A stretch of 39,634 nt of DNA. Source: Synechococcales cyanobacterium S06. GTDB taxonomy: Bacteria; Cyanobacteriota; Cyanobacteriia; Cyanobacteriales; JAABRE01. The notes beneath the pieces were generated by a model, which searched no databases, was not told where the DNA came from, and saw nothing but the letters and a program-made list of their open reading frames with translations. Of this stretch, positions 1 through 9,290 are shown piece by piece. The first letter of the stretch is position 1, and each line of letters starts with the position of its first letter. Location of the stretch: assembly GCA_011391125.1 (NCBI GenBank), contig JAABRE010000048.1, positions 1-39,634 of the forward strand, in the 5' to 3' direction. A program made the position numbers and the translations under genes.

Positions 1-72
1 TTGATGTCTTTTACCCTGATTTCGACGAAAGTCCTTGACTAATTTAAACTTTTCAATTAAACTGTTTAACAT
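1..72 (-). CDS. Transposase N-terminus, ISAs1-like, cut by window edge
   Basis: Read on the minus strand from ATG at 72, 24 codons stay open to the window edge. The product contains KDFRRNQGKRHQ. A DFR..xGKRH segment near the N-terminus is typical of the DDE_Tnp_1-associated N-terminal domain of ISAs1-family transposases, which usually go on with a tryptophan- and leucine-rich stretch. Only the start is visible, so it is unknown whether the gene is intact. The family call rests on a short motif and is an inference. Confidence 0.6.
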   Translation of the reverse strand, partial: MLNSLIEKFKLVKDFRRNQGKRHQ

Positions 73-90
73 ATTTTTGGAAATCAAAAA

Positions 91-133
91 AATAGTGTTA
101 TCTTTTTGATTTTATCAAGAAAAGATCACTATT
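91..133. repeat. Imperfect hairpin upstream of the transposase start
   Basis: AATAGTG-TT-ATCTTTT is followed about 13 bases later by AAAAGATCACTATT. The arms pair over 14 bases with one bulge. It lies between the partial transposase and aroA and may belong to the end of the insertion sequence or be a terminator-like structure. The sequence does not decide between these. Confidence 0.35.
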
Positions 134-340
134 ATATTTTTTTTTACCCCCGAGAATGAAAACACCCTGCTTACCAAGGGGGGGTAGGGGGGTACATCCT
201 TTTATTACCGGAAAATACTAGATTTACGAGCAGTGTTAATTGTTAACAATTAGCAGGTATTATGCTTGTATGGATAATGAGCAAAGGGTAAAGACCAAAA
301 AATTTTTATCCTTTCTCTAATCTTTAACGATCTAAAAACT
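134..340. promoter_or_regulatory. aroA upstream region with a 16-bp palindrome
   Basis: No gene is seen in this gap. It contains a G-run stretch around 177-192 and a perfect 16-bp palindrome TAATTGTTAACAATTA at 237-252, roughly 90 bases before the aroA start. A palindrome of this size upstream of a gene could be an operator, but AT-rich palindromes also arise by chance here. No convincing -35/-10 pair was identified. Confidence 0.3.
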
Positions 341-1675
341 ATGTCAATTGTTACTCAAACTACCACGACGGGCGAAAATTTAATTATTCAAGGACAAAAT
401 TTTTCCCTACAGGGAACTATTAAAGTACCGGGAGATAAATCCATTTCCCATCGTGCTTTAATGTTAGGAGCGATCGCCACGGGCGAAACTATCATCGAAG
501 GGTTATTATTAGGAGAAGATCCCCGCAGTACGGCCGCTTGTTTTCAAGCTTTAGGAGCAGAAATTTCTCAATTAAATACGGAAAAAGTTATCGTCAAAGG
601 AATTGGTTTAGGGAATTTTCAAGAACCAACTGATGTTTTAAATGCGGGAAATTCCGGTACTACTTTAAGATTAATGTTAGGTTTATTGGCTTCTCAACCC
701 GATAAATTTTTTACGGTAACGGGTGATCATTCCCTCAGATCCCGTCCCATGTCTAGGGTAATTAAACCTTTAACCCAAATGGGAGCGAAAATTTGGGGTA
801 GAAAGGGCCATACTTTAGCTCCTTTGGCCATTCAAGGACAACAATTAAAAGGCCTACATTACCATTCTCCCATAGCTTCGGCTCAAGTTAAATCCTGTAT
901 TTTGTTGGCTGGTTTGATGGCTGACGGAAAAACCACGGTCACAGAACCAGCTTTGTCACGAGACCACAGTGAGAGAATGTTAACTGCTTTTGGCGCTCAT
1001 TTAGATATTGATCCAGAAACCCACAGCGTCACGATTACCGGAAATTCCCAGTTAACTGGTCAGAAAGTTGTTGTACCCGGCGATATTAGTTCGGCGGCTT
1101 TTTGGTTGGTGGCAGGGGCAATCATTCCCGATTCTAATTTATTAATCGAAAATGTCGGGATTAATCCCACTCGGACTGGTATTTTGGAAGCATTACAGAT
1201 GATGGGTGCTGATATTAGCCTTGAAAATGAGAGAATCGTCACGGGTGAACCGGTCGCCGATTTACGGGTGAAATACAGTCAGTTAAAGGGTTGTACCATT
1301 GAGGGTGATCTTATTCCCCGTTTAATTGATGAAATTCCTATTTTGGCAGTTGCTGCAACTTTTGCCCAAGGTACTACTTTGATTAAAGATGCTGAGGAGT
1401 TGAGGGTTAAGGAAAGCGATCGCCTCGCTGCGGTGGCCTCAGAATTGACTAAAATGGGAGCTAAAATTACGGAATTTGCTGACGGTTTGGAAATTACTGG
1501 TCAGACTCCTTTAACTGGTAGTATGGTTGAAAGTTACCACGATCATCGTTTAACCATGAGTTTGGCGATCGCCGCATTAGGTAGTCAAGGTGAAACAATT
1601 ATTCAAGGTGCGGAAGCCGCCAGCATTTCTTACCCGAATTTTATTTCCACTTTACAATTAATAATTGATAATTAA
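341..1675 (+). CDS. aroA: 3-phosphoshikimate 1-carboxyvinyltransferase (EPSP synthase)
   Basis: This enzyme joins phosphoenolpyruvate to shikimate-3-phosphate to give EPSP, the sixth step of the shikimate pathway to chorismate and aromatic amino acids; it acts in the cytosol. The 444 aa length is normal for the family. Visible signatures are [12 protein letters not shown] near residues 29-40 (substrate-binding lysine and serine), [11 protein letters not shown] near 101-111, the RPMSRV segment, and [11 protein letters not shown] in the C-terminal domain. NAGNSGTT and RPMSRV resemble the class II, glyphosate-tolerant type rather than the E. coli class I enzyme; that subclass call is inferred from motifs only. 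HIP1 octamers occur inside the gene (for example near 470 and 1418), as expected of an old cyanobacterial resident. A hairpin follows at 1741-1771. Confidence 0.97.
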   Translation: MSIVTQTTTTGENLIIQGQNFSLQGTIKVPGDKSISHRALMLGAIATGETIIEGLLLGEDPRSTAACFQALGAEISQLNTEKVIVKGIGLGNFQEPTDVLNAGNSGTTLRLMLGLLASQPDKFFTVTGDHSLRSRPMSRVIKPLTQMGAKIWGRKGHTLAPLAIQGQQLKGLHYHSPIASAQVKSCILLAGLMADGKTTVTEPALSRDHSERMLTAFGAHLDIDPETHSVTITGNSQLTGQKVVVPGDISSAAFWLVAGAIIPDSNLLIENVGINPTRTGILEALQMMGADISLENERIVTGEPVADLRVKYSQLKGCTIEGDLIPRLIDEIPILAVAATFAQGTTLIKDAEELRVKESDRLAAVASELTKMGAKITEFADGLEITGQTPLTGSMVESYHDHRLTMSLAIAALGSQGETIIQGAEAASISYPNFISTLQLIIDN

Positions 1676-1740
1676 TTTTTAGCAGGATTAGGCAACCAAG
1701 ATTAATTCCCCCTAATAAATTACAATTTTTAGTAGGATGG

Positions 1741-1771
1741 GAAATCCGATTTCGCTCAGAAATCGGATTTC
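1741..1771. terminator. Hairpin after aroA, likely terminator
   Basis: Perfect 13-bp inverted repeat GAAATCCGATTTC / GAAATCGGATTTC with a 5-base loop, followed by CTAATTGTT. It lacks a strong T run. A very similar hairpin core occurs at 15647-15679, so it may also be a dispersed repeat used as a terminator. Confidence 0.55.
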
Positions 1772-1851
1772 TAATTGTTAAAAATAAGTTCCTTAATCAA
1801 TTATAATTGATCTTGAATTACCTATTACAAATAATTTATTATTTATAAATA

Positions 1852-2658
1852 ATGGAAAATTTTTGGATTCAAATATTAGATTTTGCTCAAAAAACGACTA
1901 AAGAAATTGGTGATCAATTAGTAACTGATTTTGGTAAATTAACAGCAATTCGTAAAGATGATGGTACTTTAGTCACCCAAGCCGATCGCTGGTCAGATCA
2001 GCAAATTCGGGAGGCGATCGCCATTAGATTCCCTGATCATGGAATGTTAACGGAAGAAACTGAACACATTTTTCCCACCAGTGATTGGTGTTGGGTAGTT
2101 GATCCCATCGACGGAACAACCAATTTCACGAGGGGAATTGGAATTTGGGGAATTTGTCTAGGCTTATTGTACAAAGGTACACCCGTTTTTGGTCATGTTT
2201 ATTTTCCCCTGTTACAACAGTCATTTCACGGTTATTATTACGGAAACACGGGGTTAACTGGTCCTGTCGGTGCATACTTAAACAACGAACCCATCAAAGT
2301 TAGTCAGGATGAACCAAGTTTAAATCATGTTTTTAGTTTATGTGCGAGAAGTATTGCGGTTTTAACTAATCCTTTTCCCTGTAAAATTAGGATGATTGGA
2401 GTAGCTAGTTATAACATGATTTTAGTCGCTTCGGGAGCAGCTTTAGGAGCAGTGGAAGTAACGCCGAAAATTTGGGATATTGCCGCATCTTTACCCATTT
2501 TACAAGCAGCAGGAGGCGTTTTTGTTAGCCTTGAATCAGAAAATCCTTTTCCTCTGAAAATTGGTGTTAATTATGGTAGTAAATCTTTTCCCTGTTTAAG
2601 TGTTAGTAAATCAGAATTAGTGCCGGTTTTTCAACCATTGGTTGAATGTCTTAAATAA
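1852..2658 (+). CDS. Inositol monophosphatase family protein
   Basis: A Mg-dependent phosphatase of the inositol monophosphatase/FBPase-like superfamily. Metal-binding motifs are present: LTEET around residues 66-70, DPIDGTTNF at 84-92, and KIWDIAASLP in the C-terminal half, which supplies the third aspartate. At 268 aa the length is typical. The real substrate cannot be told from sequence: members include inositol-1-phosphatase, 3'(2'),5'-bisphosphate nucleotidase and histidinol-phosphate phosphatase. Two HIP1-like sites lie near the start. There is no clear operon partner. A strong convergent hairpin follows at 2750-2790. Confidence 0.88.
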   Translation: MENFWIQILDFAQKTTKEIGDQLVTDFGKLTAIRKDDGTLVTQADRWSDQQIREAIAIRFPDHGMLTEETEHIFPTSDWCWVVDPIDGTTNFTRGIGIWGICLGLLYKGTPVFGHVYFPLLQQSFHGYYYGNTGLTGPVGAYLNNEPIKVSQDEPSLNHVFSLCARSIAVLTNPFPCKIRMIGVASYNMILVASGAALGAVEVTPKIWDIAASLPILQAAGGVFVSLESENPFPLKIGVNYGSKSFPCLSVSKSELVPVFQPLVECLK

Positions 2659-2749
2659 TTATGAAACCTGTCCTAATTTATAGTTACACAAATCATAAAA
2701 TGACTTAAACTGCTCGTATTAAGTTAAGAGGGAAAATAGCTTGATTTTT

Positions 2750-2790
2750 ATAATAAAAAGCTAAGAATTGATAAGCTGGCTTTTTATTAT
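2750..2790. terminator. Bidirectional terminator between convergent genes
   Basis: Inverted repeat ATAATAAAAAGC (2750-2761) and GCTTTTTATTAT (2779-2790). A T-rich tail on either strand fits a terminator serving both the phosphatase gene on the left and the reverse-strand small gene on the right. Confidence 0.6.
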
Positions 2791-2831
2791 GAACACTTAA
2801 AATGAAGAGAAGAAACTGCAATTAGCTCAAT

Positions 2832-3044
2832 TTATTGCGGCCATAAATTTGATTTTTCTAAGGCAAAAGTAATCATCATCACAATCAATTTAACAAACCA
2901 AGGCGCAAAAATTAAAGTCGCTCCGAAACCCAGAATAGCTAAACAAGCCATGGCAACTTTAACCACTTCTTCTTTAGTATTAATACTTAAACAAGTTGCA
3001 ACCGTGGTAACAGATAAGGACATAATCGTTGGTACTAACATCAT
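2832..3044 (-). CDS. Small conserved-looking membrane protein
   Basis: A 70-residue protein, not recognised. It has two hydrophobic stretches, about residues 1-20 and 28-60 (with AMACLAILGFGATLIF and KLIVMMITFAL), joined by a short charged linker NTKEEVVK, and ends NLWPQ. This fits a small double-spanning inner or thylakoid membrane protein. The gene sits alone between a convergent terminator and the ffh promoter region, transcribed away from ffh. It starts with two ATG codons in tandem, and the choice between them is arbitrary. Confidence 0.6.
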   Translation of the reverse strand: MMLVPTIMSLSVTTVATCLSINTKEEVVKVAMACLAILGFGATLIFAPWFVKLIVMMITFALEKSNLWPQ

Positions 3045-3188
3045 AATTTTTCGGTGATTAATTTAAGATTTGAAAAAAAATAAAAGCTCAATGATTTACT
3101 TAATTTATATCAAGTATAGTTTAATCTTTTTTTTATAAATGTCAACCTTTTGATAAGAATGATTAACTGTCAACTATCCCAGGTCAAC

Positions 3189-3235
3189 TAGACAATTGTC
3201 TAAGTGCCAAGATTATGTCAGAGTAAAGATATAAT
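3189..3235 (+). promoter_or_regulatory. Probable ffh promoter with overlapping palindrome
   Basis: A perfect TATAAT -10 hexamer lies at 3230-3235, 24 bases before the ffh start. No good -35 hexamer is visible at normal spacing. Just upstream, 3189-3202 is a perfect 14-bp palindrome, TAGACAATTGTCTA, where an operator would overlap the -35 region. The binding protein is unknown. Confidence 0.4.
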
Positions 3236-3259
3236 CAAAATTTACACCATTTTAAATTT

Positions 3260-4717
3260 ATGTTTGATGCTTTAGCCGAAAAATTGGAAGACGCTTGGAA
3301 ACAAGTGCGAGGCCAAGATAAAATCTCAGAAACTAATATACAAGATGCTTTAAAAGAAGTCCGTCGCGCTTTGCTTTCGGCCGATGTTAACTTGGATGTT
3401 GTCAAAACTTTTATTGCAGATGTGGAAAAATCTGCTCAGGGTGCTGATGTTATTTCCGGTGTTAACCCTGGCCAACAATTCATCAAACTTGTTTATGATG
3501 AATTAGTAAAGGTGATGGGGGAAAGTAATGTTCCTTTGGCAAAAGCTGCAACAGCGCCCACGGTTATTTTAATGGCCGGTTTACAAGGTACTGGTAAAAC
3601 CACCGCGACGGCCAAATTGGCCCTATATTTGCGCAAACAAAATCGCTCAACTTTAATGGTAGCAACGGATGTTTATCGTCCGGCGGCGATCGATCAGTTA
3701 ATTACCCTCGGTAAACAAATTGATGTTCCTGTTTTTGAGATGGGTACACAAGCAACTCCGGTGGCGATCGCCTCTGCTGGTATCGCCAAGGCCAAGGAGC
3801 TGGGCGTTGATACCGTCATCATTGACACCGCCGGCCGTTTACAAATCGACGAGGCGATGATGGGCGAATTAGCCCAAATAAAAGCCGTTGTTAACCCCCA
3901 TGATACCCTACTCGTGGTGGACGCAATGACCGGTCAAGAAGCGGCTAATTTGACCCGTACCTTTAACGATCGCATCGGTATTACTGGCGCAATTTTAACT
4001 AAATTAGATGGTGATACCAGGGGAGGAGCTGCTCTTTCGGTTCGCATGGTTTCCGGCCAACCCATTAAATTTGTCGGTGTCGGCGAAAAAGTAGAAGCTT
4101 TAGAGCCTTTTTATCCCGATCGCATGGCCTCCCGTATCCTGAATATGGGGGATGTTCTCACTTTAGTCGAAAAAGCCCAAGAGGCGATCGATATTGGCGA
4201 TGTGGAAAAAATGCAGGCCAAAATCATGGAAGCGAGATTCGACTTTAATGATTTTATCAAGCAAATGCGCCTGCTCAAAAATATGGGCTCATTTGCAGGG
4301 GTGATGAAACTCATTCCCGGAATGGGCAAAATTGGCGGTGATGTCTTAGAAAAAGGCGAAGAACAACTCAAACGAACCGAAGTCATGATTAATTCCATGA
4401 CCAAACAGGAACGAGAAAACCCCGATTTACTCGCATCTTCCCCTAGTCGTCGTCGTCGTGTGGCTAAAGGTTCAGGCAATTCTGAAAAGGATGTTTCTAA
4501 ATTGATTACTGATTTTACCAGAATGCGATCGATGATGAAACAAATGGGAATGGGTGGCGGAATGCCCGGAATGGGTGGAATGCCCGGAATGGGTGGCCTG
4601 GGGGATTTATTTGGCGGTGGAATGGGCGGAAATCGCCCGGGTTTTCGCCCCCAAGCTGCTAATACTAAAAAACAGGGCAAAAAACCCAAGAAGAAAAAGG
4701 GTTTCGGCGATTTGTAA
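3260..4717 (+). CDS. ffh: Signal recognition particle protein Ffh
   Basis: The GTPase subunit of the bacterial signal recognition particle. With the 4.5S-type RNA it delivers signal-anchor proteins co-translationally to the receptor FtsY. Domain order is the usual N-G-M: an N-terminal four-helix bundle, P-loop GLQGTGKTT near residues 109-117, DTAGR near 190, TKLDGDTRGG near 247-256, then a methionine-rich M domain with the RNA-binding SxxRRRRVAKGSG stretch. The C-terminus is a long Met/Gly/Pro tail with repeated GMPGMGG units followed by a lysine-rich end. Its DNA holds a short tandem duplication around 4545-4600. The length of 485 aa is normal for cyanobacteria. A MITE begins 51 bases after the stop. 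Confidence 0.98.
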   Translation: MFDALAEKLEDAWKQVRGQDKISETNIQDALKEVRRALLSADVNLDVVKTFIADVEKSAQGADVISGVNPGQQFIKLVYDELVKVMGESNVPLAKAATAPTVILMAGLQGTGKTTATAKLALYLRKQNRSTLMVATDVYRPAAIDQLITLGKQIDVPVFEMGTQATPVAIASAGIAKAKELGVDTVIIDTAGRLQIDEAMMGELAQIKAVVNPHDTLLVVDAMTGQEAANLTRTFNDRIGITGAILTKLDGDTRGGAALSVRMVSGQPIKFVGVGEKVEALEPFYPDRMASRILNMGDVLTLVEKAQEAIDIGDVEKMQAKIMEARFDFNDFIKQMRLLKNMGSFAGVMKLIPGMGKIGGDVLEKGEEQLKRTEVMINSMTKQERENPDLLASSPSRRRRVAKGSGNSEKDVSKLITDFTRMRSMMKQMGMGGGMPGMGGMPGMGGLGDLFGGGMGGNRPGFRPQAANTKKQGKKPKKKKGFGDL

Positions 4718-4768
4718 AAGACTAATGACTTTGGCTAACAGGGCAATATGCCAGCCAAAGTTCAGTTA

Positions 4769-4887
4769 TGGTAATTCCAAATAAAAATTAAACAAAAGTT
4801 TTTAGTTTGTCGTTGGACTAAAGTCCAAAGAAGCGCTAAAGCGCAACTACGAACCTATAACTGTTCTAATCTTAAGGGGAATTACTA
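4769..4887. mobile_element. MITE-like element, family A, copy 1
   Basis: Non-coding 119-bp element with terminal inverted repeats GGTAATTCC / GGAATTACT. Inside are short palindromes GGACTAAAGTCC and GCGCTAAAGCGC. The reverse complement of 18103-18226 aligns along nearly its whole length, differing by a few substitutions and a short indel. This copy is wedged between ffh and pckA and ends 2 bases from the pckA stop codon. No target duplication longer than TA is evident here. It codes for no transposase, so it would depend on one supplied in trans. Confidence 0.8.
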
Positions 4888-4889
4888 TA

Positions 4890-6596
4890 TTAATTGTTAA
4901 TTGTCAATTGTTGCGGACCGGCGGTTGAAATTTCTTGGCGCACATGGGCAAATTGCTTAAAGTTCTCCACAAAACGATGAGCTAATTCCTGTGCCTGTTC
5001 TTTGTAGCCTTCTGGATCATCCCACGTTTTTTCAGGATCGAGAATTTCCCTCGGAATTCCGGGGATACTATCCGGGACTAAAATTTTGAAGATCGGATGA
5101 GCAGTGTAGTTCACCTCTTCTAATTCGCCGTTTAAAGCAGCAGCCACCATCCGACGAGTGTATTTAATTGGCATTCTTTCGCCAACTCCGTAGGGACCGC
5201 CAGACCAACCCGTATTAACCAAATATACCTTCGTATGGCGATGAGTTTCGAGCAGCTCGCCCAACATATCTGCGTAAACCGTGGGTGACATGGGGAAGAA
5301 ACATTGACCAAAGCAGGCGGAGAAAGTCACTTGGGGCGCAGTAATACCCCTTTCTGTCCCCGCCAATTTGCTCGTATAACCCGATAAAAAGTGGTACATG
5401 GCCTGCTCTTTGGTTAATTTGGCGATCGGAGGCAACACGCCAAAAGCATCAGCAGTCAGGAAAATCAGCGCTTTCGGATGACTGCCCACCCCAGAAATTG
5501 AAGAATTCGGGATGTTTTTTAAGGGATAGGCAACCCTTGTATTTTCAGTCAGGTAACTGTCATCATAATTGGGAATACGAGAATCTGGATCAAGAATCAC
5601 GTTCTCTAATAATGCACCAAAACGAATCGCTTCCCAAATTTGGGGCTCGTTTTTAGCACAAAGTCGGATCGTTTTCGCATAACAACCCCCTTCAAAGTTG
5701 AAAATACCTTCCTCTGACCAGCCGTGTTCATCATCACCAATTAAACGACGTTCGGGATCTGCGGAAACAGTGGTTTTTCCTGTTCCTGAAAGTCCAAAAA
5801 ATAAGGCCGTATTTCCATGTTTATCCATGTTAGCCGCACAGTGCATCGGTAACACATTTTGCTTGGCCGCAAAATAGTTCATCATAGCGAAAATGGATTT
5901 TTTGATTTCCCCGCAATAACGAGAACCTCCAATTAAGACCAGTTTTCGACTTAAATTTAACACTATAAATGCTTCGGAGTGAATACCATCTACTTCTGGA
6001 AAACCCTGTAATCCGGGTAAAGCTATTACGGTAAAATCTGCTTTGTGACTTGCTAATTCTTCCAAACTACCCGGTCTTAAAAATAATTGATGAGAAAATA
6101 AATTCTGATAGGCATATTCGTTAATTACTCTCACACCGTAGGAATATTTGGGATCAGCACCAACATAGCCGTCAAATACATATAAATCTTTGCCTTGAAC
6201 ATAAGATAAAACACGTTGATATAATTGCTCAAATTTGGCCTCGGAAATCGGTACGTTGTGTTTATTCCAGTCGATTTCGTGCTTTGTGCTGGCTTCTTCT
6301 ACGACAAATTTGTCTTTTGGCGATCGCCCGGTATATTTACCGGTTCTCACACATAATGCCCCATTATCCGCTAAAATTGCTTCGCCTTTGCTGAGACAGT
6401 GTTCTACAAGGTGGGATACGGATAAGTTACGATAAATTTGGCCGAGATTTTTCATGCCTAATTGTTCTAAGCCAAAATAAGGACTGTCTGACCAACCATC
6501 TTGGGTGTTGATAGTTTCGCCCGGAATGTTTGCTCCTACCGGTAATTGTTGCGATTTAGAAGCTGTGTGATATTCGCGAAGAAGACTATTTACCAT
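4890..6596 (-). CDS. pckA: Phosphoenolpyruvate carboxykinase (ATP)
   Basis: Catalyses the ATP-dependent, reversible conversion of oxaloacetate to phosphoenolpyruvate and CO2. In cyanobacteria it links the C4 acid pool to gluconeogenesis or anaplerosis. Recognised by the kinase-type P-loop GLSGTGKTT followed by SADPERRLIGDDEHGW (metal and nucleotide binding), FNFEGGCYAK, the YTGRSPKDKF substrate-binding segment near the N-terminus, and VNTGWSGGPYG. The ATP-type rather than GTP-type enzyme is indicated by this motif set. At 568 aa it is slightly longer than the E. coli enzyme (540 aa), mainly from N-terminal extension. Its 3' end abuts a MITE, so its native terminator may have been displaced. 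No clear operon partner. Confidence 0.97.
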   Translation of the reverse strand: MVNSLLREYHTASKSQQLPVGANIPGETINTQDGWSDSPYFGLEQLGMKNLGQIYRNLSVSHLVEHCLSKGEAILADNGALCVRTGKYTGRSPKDKFVVEEASTKHEIDWNKHNVPISEAKFEQLYQRVLSYVQGKDLYVFDGYVGADPKYSYGVRVINEYAYQNLFSHQLFLRPGSLEELASHKADFTVIALPGLQGFPEVDGIHSEAFIVLNLSRKLVLIGGSRYCGEIKKSIFAMMNYFAAKQNVLPMHCAANMDKHGNTALFFGLSGTGKTTVSADPERRLIGDDEHGWSEEGIFNFEGGCYAKTIRLCAKNEPQIWEAIRFGALLENVILDPDSRIPNYDDSYLTENTRVAYPLKNIPNSSISGVGSHPKALIFLTADAFGVLPPIAKLTKEQAMYHFLSGYTSKLAGTERGITAPQVTFSACFGQCFFPMSPTVYADMLGELLETHRHTKVYLVNTGWSGGPYGVGERMPIKYTRRMVAAALNGELEEVNYTAHPIFKILVPDSIPGIPREILDPEKTWDDPEGYKEQAQELAHRFVENFKQFAHVRQEISTAGPQQLTINN

Positions 6597-6787
6597 CTGT
6601 TTGTCCTCGATAATTTCAATGATTTATTTTTATTTACCCTTGCCTAGAATTGTAGAGGATAAAACTTATTTTGTTTCACTATTTTTGTCTGTATATCCTG
6701 ATTTTTAAGCTTTTCTTTATAAAGTAATCCTAATGATTTTTTCTGTATTTTATGATACTTATAATTGTAAATTTATATTACAAAATG

Positions 6788-7501
6788 TTAAGGAATAAGC
6801 CGATTTGTAATCATACTTTCTAATCCTAATGTTACTAATTTTTTCAGGTCATTAGCATCGTCTATGGTCCAACCAATTAATTTAATTCCTTCTGCTTTAC
6901 TTCCTTGAATTAAATTAGTATTTTCTAATAACACTTGGTATGCAGATAAAACGAAATCTAGTTCATTTTTTACATAAGTTAATTTTTCTTGAAATTCTGT
7001 TACGTTTTTACTTAAATAGCCTAAACTAAGATTAGCATTTTGCCGTCTTATTTGTTGCAAAATATTAGCATCAAAGGAAATAATCGCAACCTGATGGCCA
7101 CCTTTTTTGCTGGTTATTAAATTAATTAAATTATTAAGATCAGTTATTTGCCAATCATTAGTCTCCTTTATTTCGGCATAAATTTTAATCCCCGTGGGAA
7201 TGAGAAAATCTAATATTTCCTCTAAAGTCGGTATTTTTTCCTCCTTAAATTCTGCACTAAACCAACTACCAGCATCTAATTGTTTTAACTCGGTGAGGGT
7301 TTTTTCCCTTATTTTTCCCTTACCATTCGTGGTTCTTTCTAAACTTGAATCATGGATAATTACCGGAATGCGATCGCCCGTTAGTTGGACATCAAATTCA
7401 ATTCCGTCCGCACCATATTTGACAGCTTCAGCAAAAGCTGAATAAGTATTCTCAGGGGCGATCGCACTATAACCACGATGAGCAATTTTTTCTAAGCACA
7501 T
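6788..7501 (-). CDS. Glycerophosphodiester phosphodiesterase
   Basis: Hydrolyses glycerophosphodiesters to glycerol-3-phosphate and an alcohol, feeding phospholipid turnover. The family signature is clear: HRG at residues 8-10, APENT at 15-19, EFDVQLT at 35-41 with metal-binding E35 and D37, and IIHD with catalytic H50, followed by RTTNGKGK. The C-terminal GWTIDDAND and MITNRL also fit. At 237 aa it is a cytosolic-type, compact member with no signal peptide. The gene is divergent from the next gene across a 95-bp gap. The 190-bp gap on its other side, back to pckA, shows no gene. Confidence 0.93.
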   Translation of the reverse strand: MCLEKIAHRGYSAIAPENTYSAFAEAVKYGADGIEFDVQLTGDRIPVIIHDSSLERTTNGKGKIREKTLTELKQLDAGSWFSAEFKEEKIPTLEEILDFLIPTGIKIYAEIKETNDWQITDLNNLINLITSKKGGHQVAIISFDANILQQIRRQNANLSLGYLSKNVTEFQEKLTYVKNELDFVLSAYQVLLENTNLIQGSKAEGIKLIGWTIDDANDLKKLVTLGLESMITNRLIP

Positions 7502-7596
7502 TTATTAAGATAATTATTAAGGTTGTAATATGATAACATAAAAGAATATTTAAAAATACTTAAAGCATAAATTAAGCTAATTTAACAAACAAAAAA

Positions 7597-8559
7597 ATGA
7601 ATACTTCTCACCAAGAAAATTATATTTTAATCGTCGATGATCAAATAGTAAGTCAAAGGTTTTTAGAGAAAATATTAACCAAAAATAGTTATCAAGTAAT
7701 GACAGCTTTAAATGCTAAAATAGCCTTAGATATTATTAAGGATAATCTCCCTGATTTAATCTTACTTGATATTATGATGCCTGATATGAATGGTTATGAA
7801 TTATGCGCTCATTTAAAAAATAATCAAACAACTAAAAATATTCCGATCATTTTTTTAACTTGTTTAGAGGGAATTGAAGATAAAATTAAAGCCTTTGAAA
7901 TAGGAGGAGTAGATTATATAATTAAACCCTATCAACAACAAGAAGTAATAGTAAGAATTGAGACTCATTTAAAAATTAAAAGATTACAAGAACAGTTAGA
8001 ACATCAAAACAATTTATTGCAAATAGCTAATGAAAAATTAAAAAAATTATGTGTCAGAGATGAATTAACACAAATTATTAATCGCCGAGGTTTTGAGCAA
8101 ACATTTAAGCAAGAATGGTACAGAATGGCTAGGGAAAAACAGCAGTTGTCATTAATAATATGTGACATAGATTATTTTAAATTATATAATGATAAATACG
8201 GTCATCAACAAGGAGATAAATGCTTAAAAAAAGTTGCTCAAACTATTAATAATTGTGCCAGAAGACCCGCAGATTTAGTAGCAAGATATGGAGGAGAAGA
8301 ATTTGTCGTTATTTTGCCAAATACTCCCTCAGAAGGAGCAATTCATGTCGCTGAATTTATTCAAATAAAAATTAGCCAATTAGAAATTCCCCATGAAGCT
8401 TCAAAAATTAGTCAATATGTTACCCTAAGTTTAGGAATATCTAGTATGATTCCTCATCTAAATTATCGCCCAGAAAATTTGTTAAAAAGTGCCGATCAGG
8501 CTCTTTATGAAGCAAAAGACCAAGGAAGAAATCGACTAATTTTTAAGGTTATATCCTAA
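7597..8559 (+). CDS. Response regulator with diguanylate cyclase (GGDEF) domain
   Basis: PleD/WspR-like architecture: a receiver domain (residues 8-125) and a GGDEF domain (about 150-318). Receiver residues D14, D15, phospho-acceptor D58, T88 and K110 are all present. The cyclase domain keeps metal-binding D190/D192 and the active signature GGEEF at 232-236. The inhibitory site RxxD is also present as RPAD at 223-226, five residues before the signature, so product inhibition by cyclic di-GMP is expected. It should therefore make cyclic di-GMP from two GTP in response to phosphorylation. The partner kinase is not certain; the histidine kinase at 9341 lies two genes downstream but is separated by a promoter. 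Confidence 0.94.
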   Translation: MNTSHQENYILIVDDQIVSQRFLEKILTKNSYQVMTALNAKIALDIIKDNLPDLILLDIMMPDMNGYELCAHLKNNQTTKNIPIIFLTCLEGIEDKIKAFEIGGVDYIIKPYQQQEVIVRIETHLKIKRLQEQLEHQNNLLQIANEKLKKLCVRDELTQIINRRGFEQTFKQEWYRMAREKQQLSLIICDIDYFKLYNDKYGHQQGDKCLKKVAQTINNCARRPADLVARYGGEEFVVILPNTPSEGAIHVAEFIQIKISQLEIPHEASKISQYVTLSLGISSMIPHLNYRPENLLKSADQALYEAKDQGRNRLIFKVIS

Positions 8560-8589
8560 CATTATTGGTACATTTTAGATCAAAAAAAC

Positions 8590-8618
8590 TTGTCAAAAAA
8601 TAGATTATCTGTTATAAT
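8590..8618 (+). promoter_or_regulatory. Sigma-70 promoter for the downstream membrane protein
   Basis: TTGTCA at 8590-8595 and a perfect TATAAT at 8613-8618 are separated by 17 bases. The start codon of the next gene follows 26 bases later. This is the best consensus promoter in the window and indicates that the membrane-protein gene is transcribed independently of the upstream regulator. Confidence 0.65.
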
Positions 8619-8644
8619 GCAACTTACAAAAATGAGAAATAATT

Positions 8645-9286
8645 ATGCTTAGAAAAATAGGATTTGGTTTAATTTGGTTAGGTTTTGTTATCTATGCTTT
8701 TATGTTTTCACCTCCTGATCAACCTGATACTTTTGAATTAATTACAAATATGTCCCTGGGAAAATGGGAAGGAATTAATCCTTTAATTCTAGCGGAATTT
8801 AACTTAATGGGAATTTGGCCAATTATTTACGGATGTTTGTTATTTATTGATGGTAATGGTCAGAAAATACCCGCTTTTCCCTTTGCGATCGCCTCATTTT
8901 TTGTCGGAGCATTTGCGGTAATTCCTTATTTAGCTTTAAGACAACCAAATCCACAATTTACGGGGCAAAAAACTTGGTTTCTTAAAGTACAAGATTCAAA
9001 AATATTGGGAATAGTGATCACAATTGCGGTCATTATTTTCCTAGGTTTTGCTATCTTAAAAGGAGACTGGCCCGATTTCATTGCACAATGGCAAAATAGC
9101 AGATTTATTAATGTGATGACTTTAGATTTTTGTTTACTTTCTGTTTTGTTTCCCACGATTTTAAAAGATGACATGAAACGACGTAATTTTGATAATAATA
9201 AAATATATTGGTTAGTTTCTTTTATACCCTTATTAGGAGCAGCAACTTATCTCTGTTTTCGGCCTTCTTTACCAGATAATAATTAA
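8645..9286 (+). CDS. Conserved multi-spanning membrane protein
   Basis: Unrecognised 213-residue integral membrane protein. Hydrophobic segments are seen at about residues 4-23, 52-68, 75-95, 122-142, 158-172 and 187-206, suggesting five or six transmembrane helices. Loops carry RQPNPQF and KDDMKRR. The composition and length resemble a family of cyanobacterial and plastid-type hypothetical membrane proteins, but I cannot name a function. It has its own good promoter (8590-8618). The histidine kinase starts 54 bases after its stop, so the two may be co-transcribed. Confidence 0.7.
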   Translation: MLRKIGFGLIWLGFVIYAFMFSPPDQPDTFELITNMSLGKWEGINPLILAEFNLMGIWPIIYGCLLFIDGNGQKIPAFPFAIASFFVGAFAVIPYLALRQPNPQFTGQKTWFLKVQDSKILGIVITIAVIIFLGFAILKGDWPDFIAQWQNSRFINVMTLDFCLLSVLFPTILKDDMKRRNFDNNKIYWLVSFIPLLGAATYLCFRPSLPDNN

Positions 9287-9290
9287 TTAT

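Noticed and set aside
4111-4689. Long open frame opposite ffh
   Set aside because: It mirrors the Met/Gly-rich and helical codons of ffh, is proline-rich low-complexity at one end, and has no ribosome binding site or family motif.
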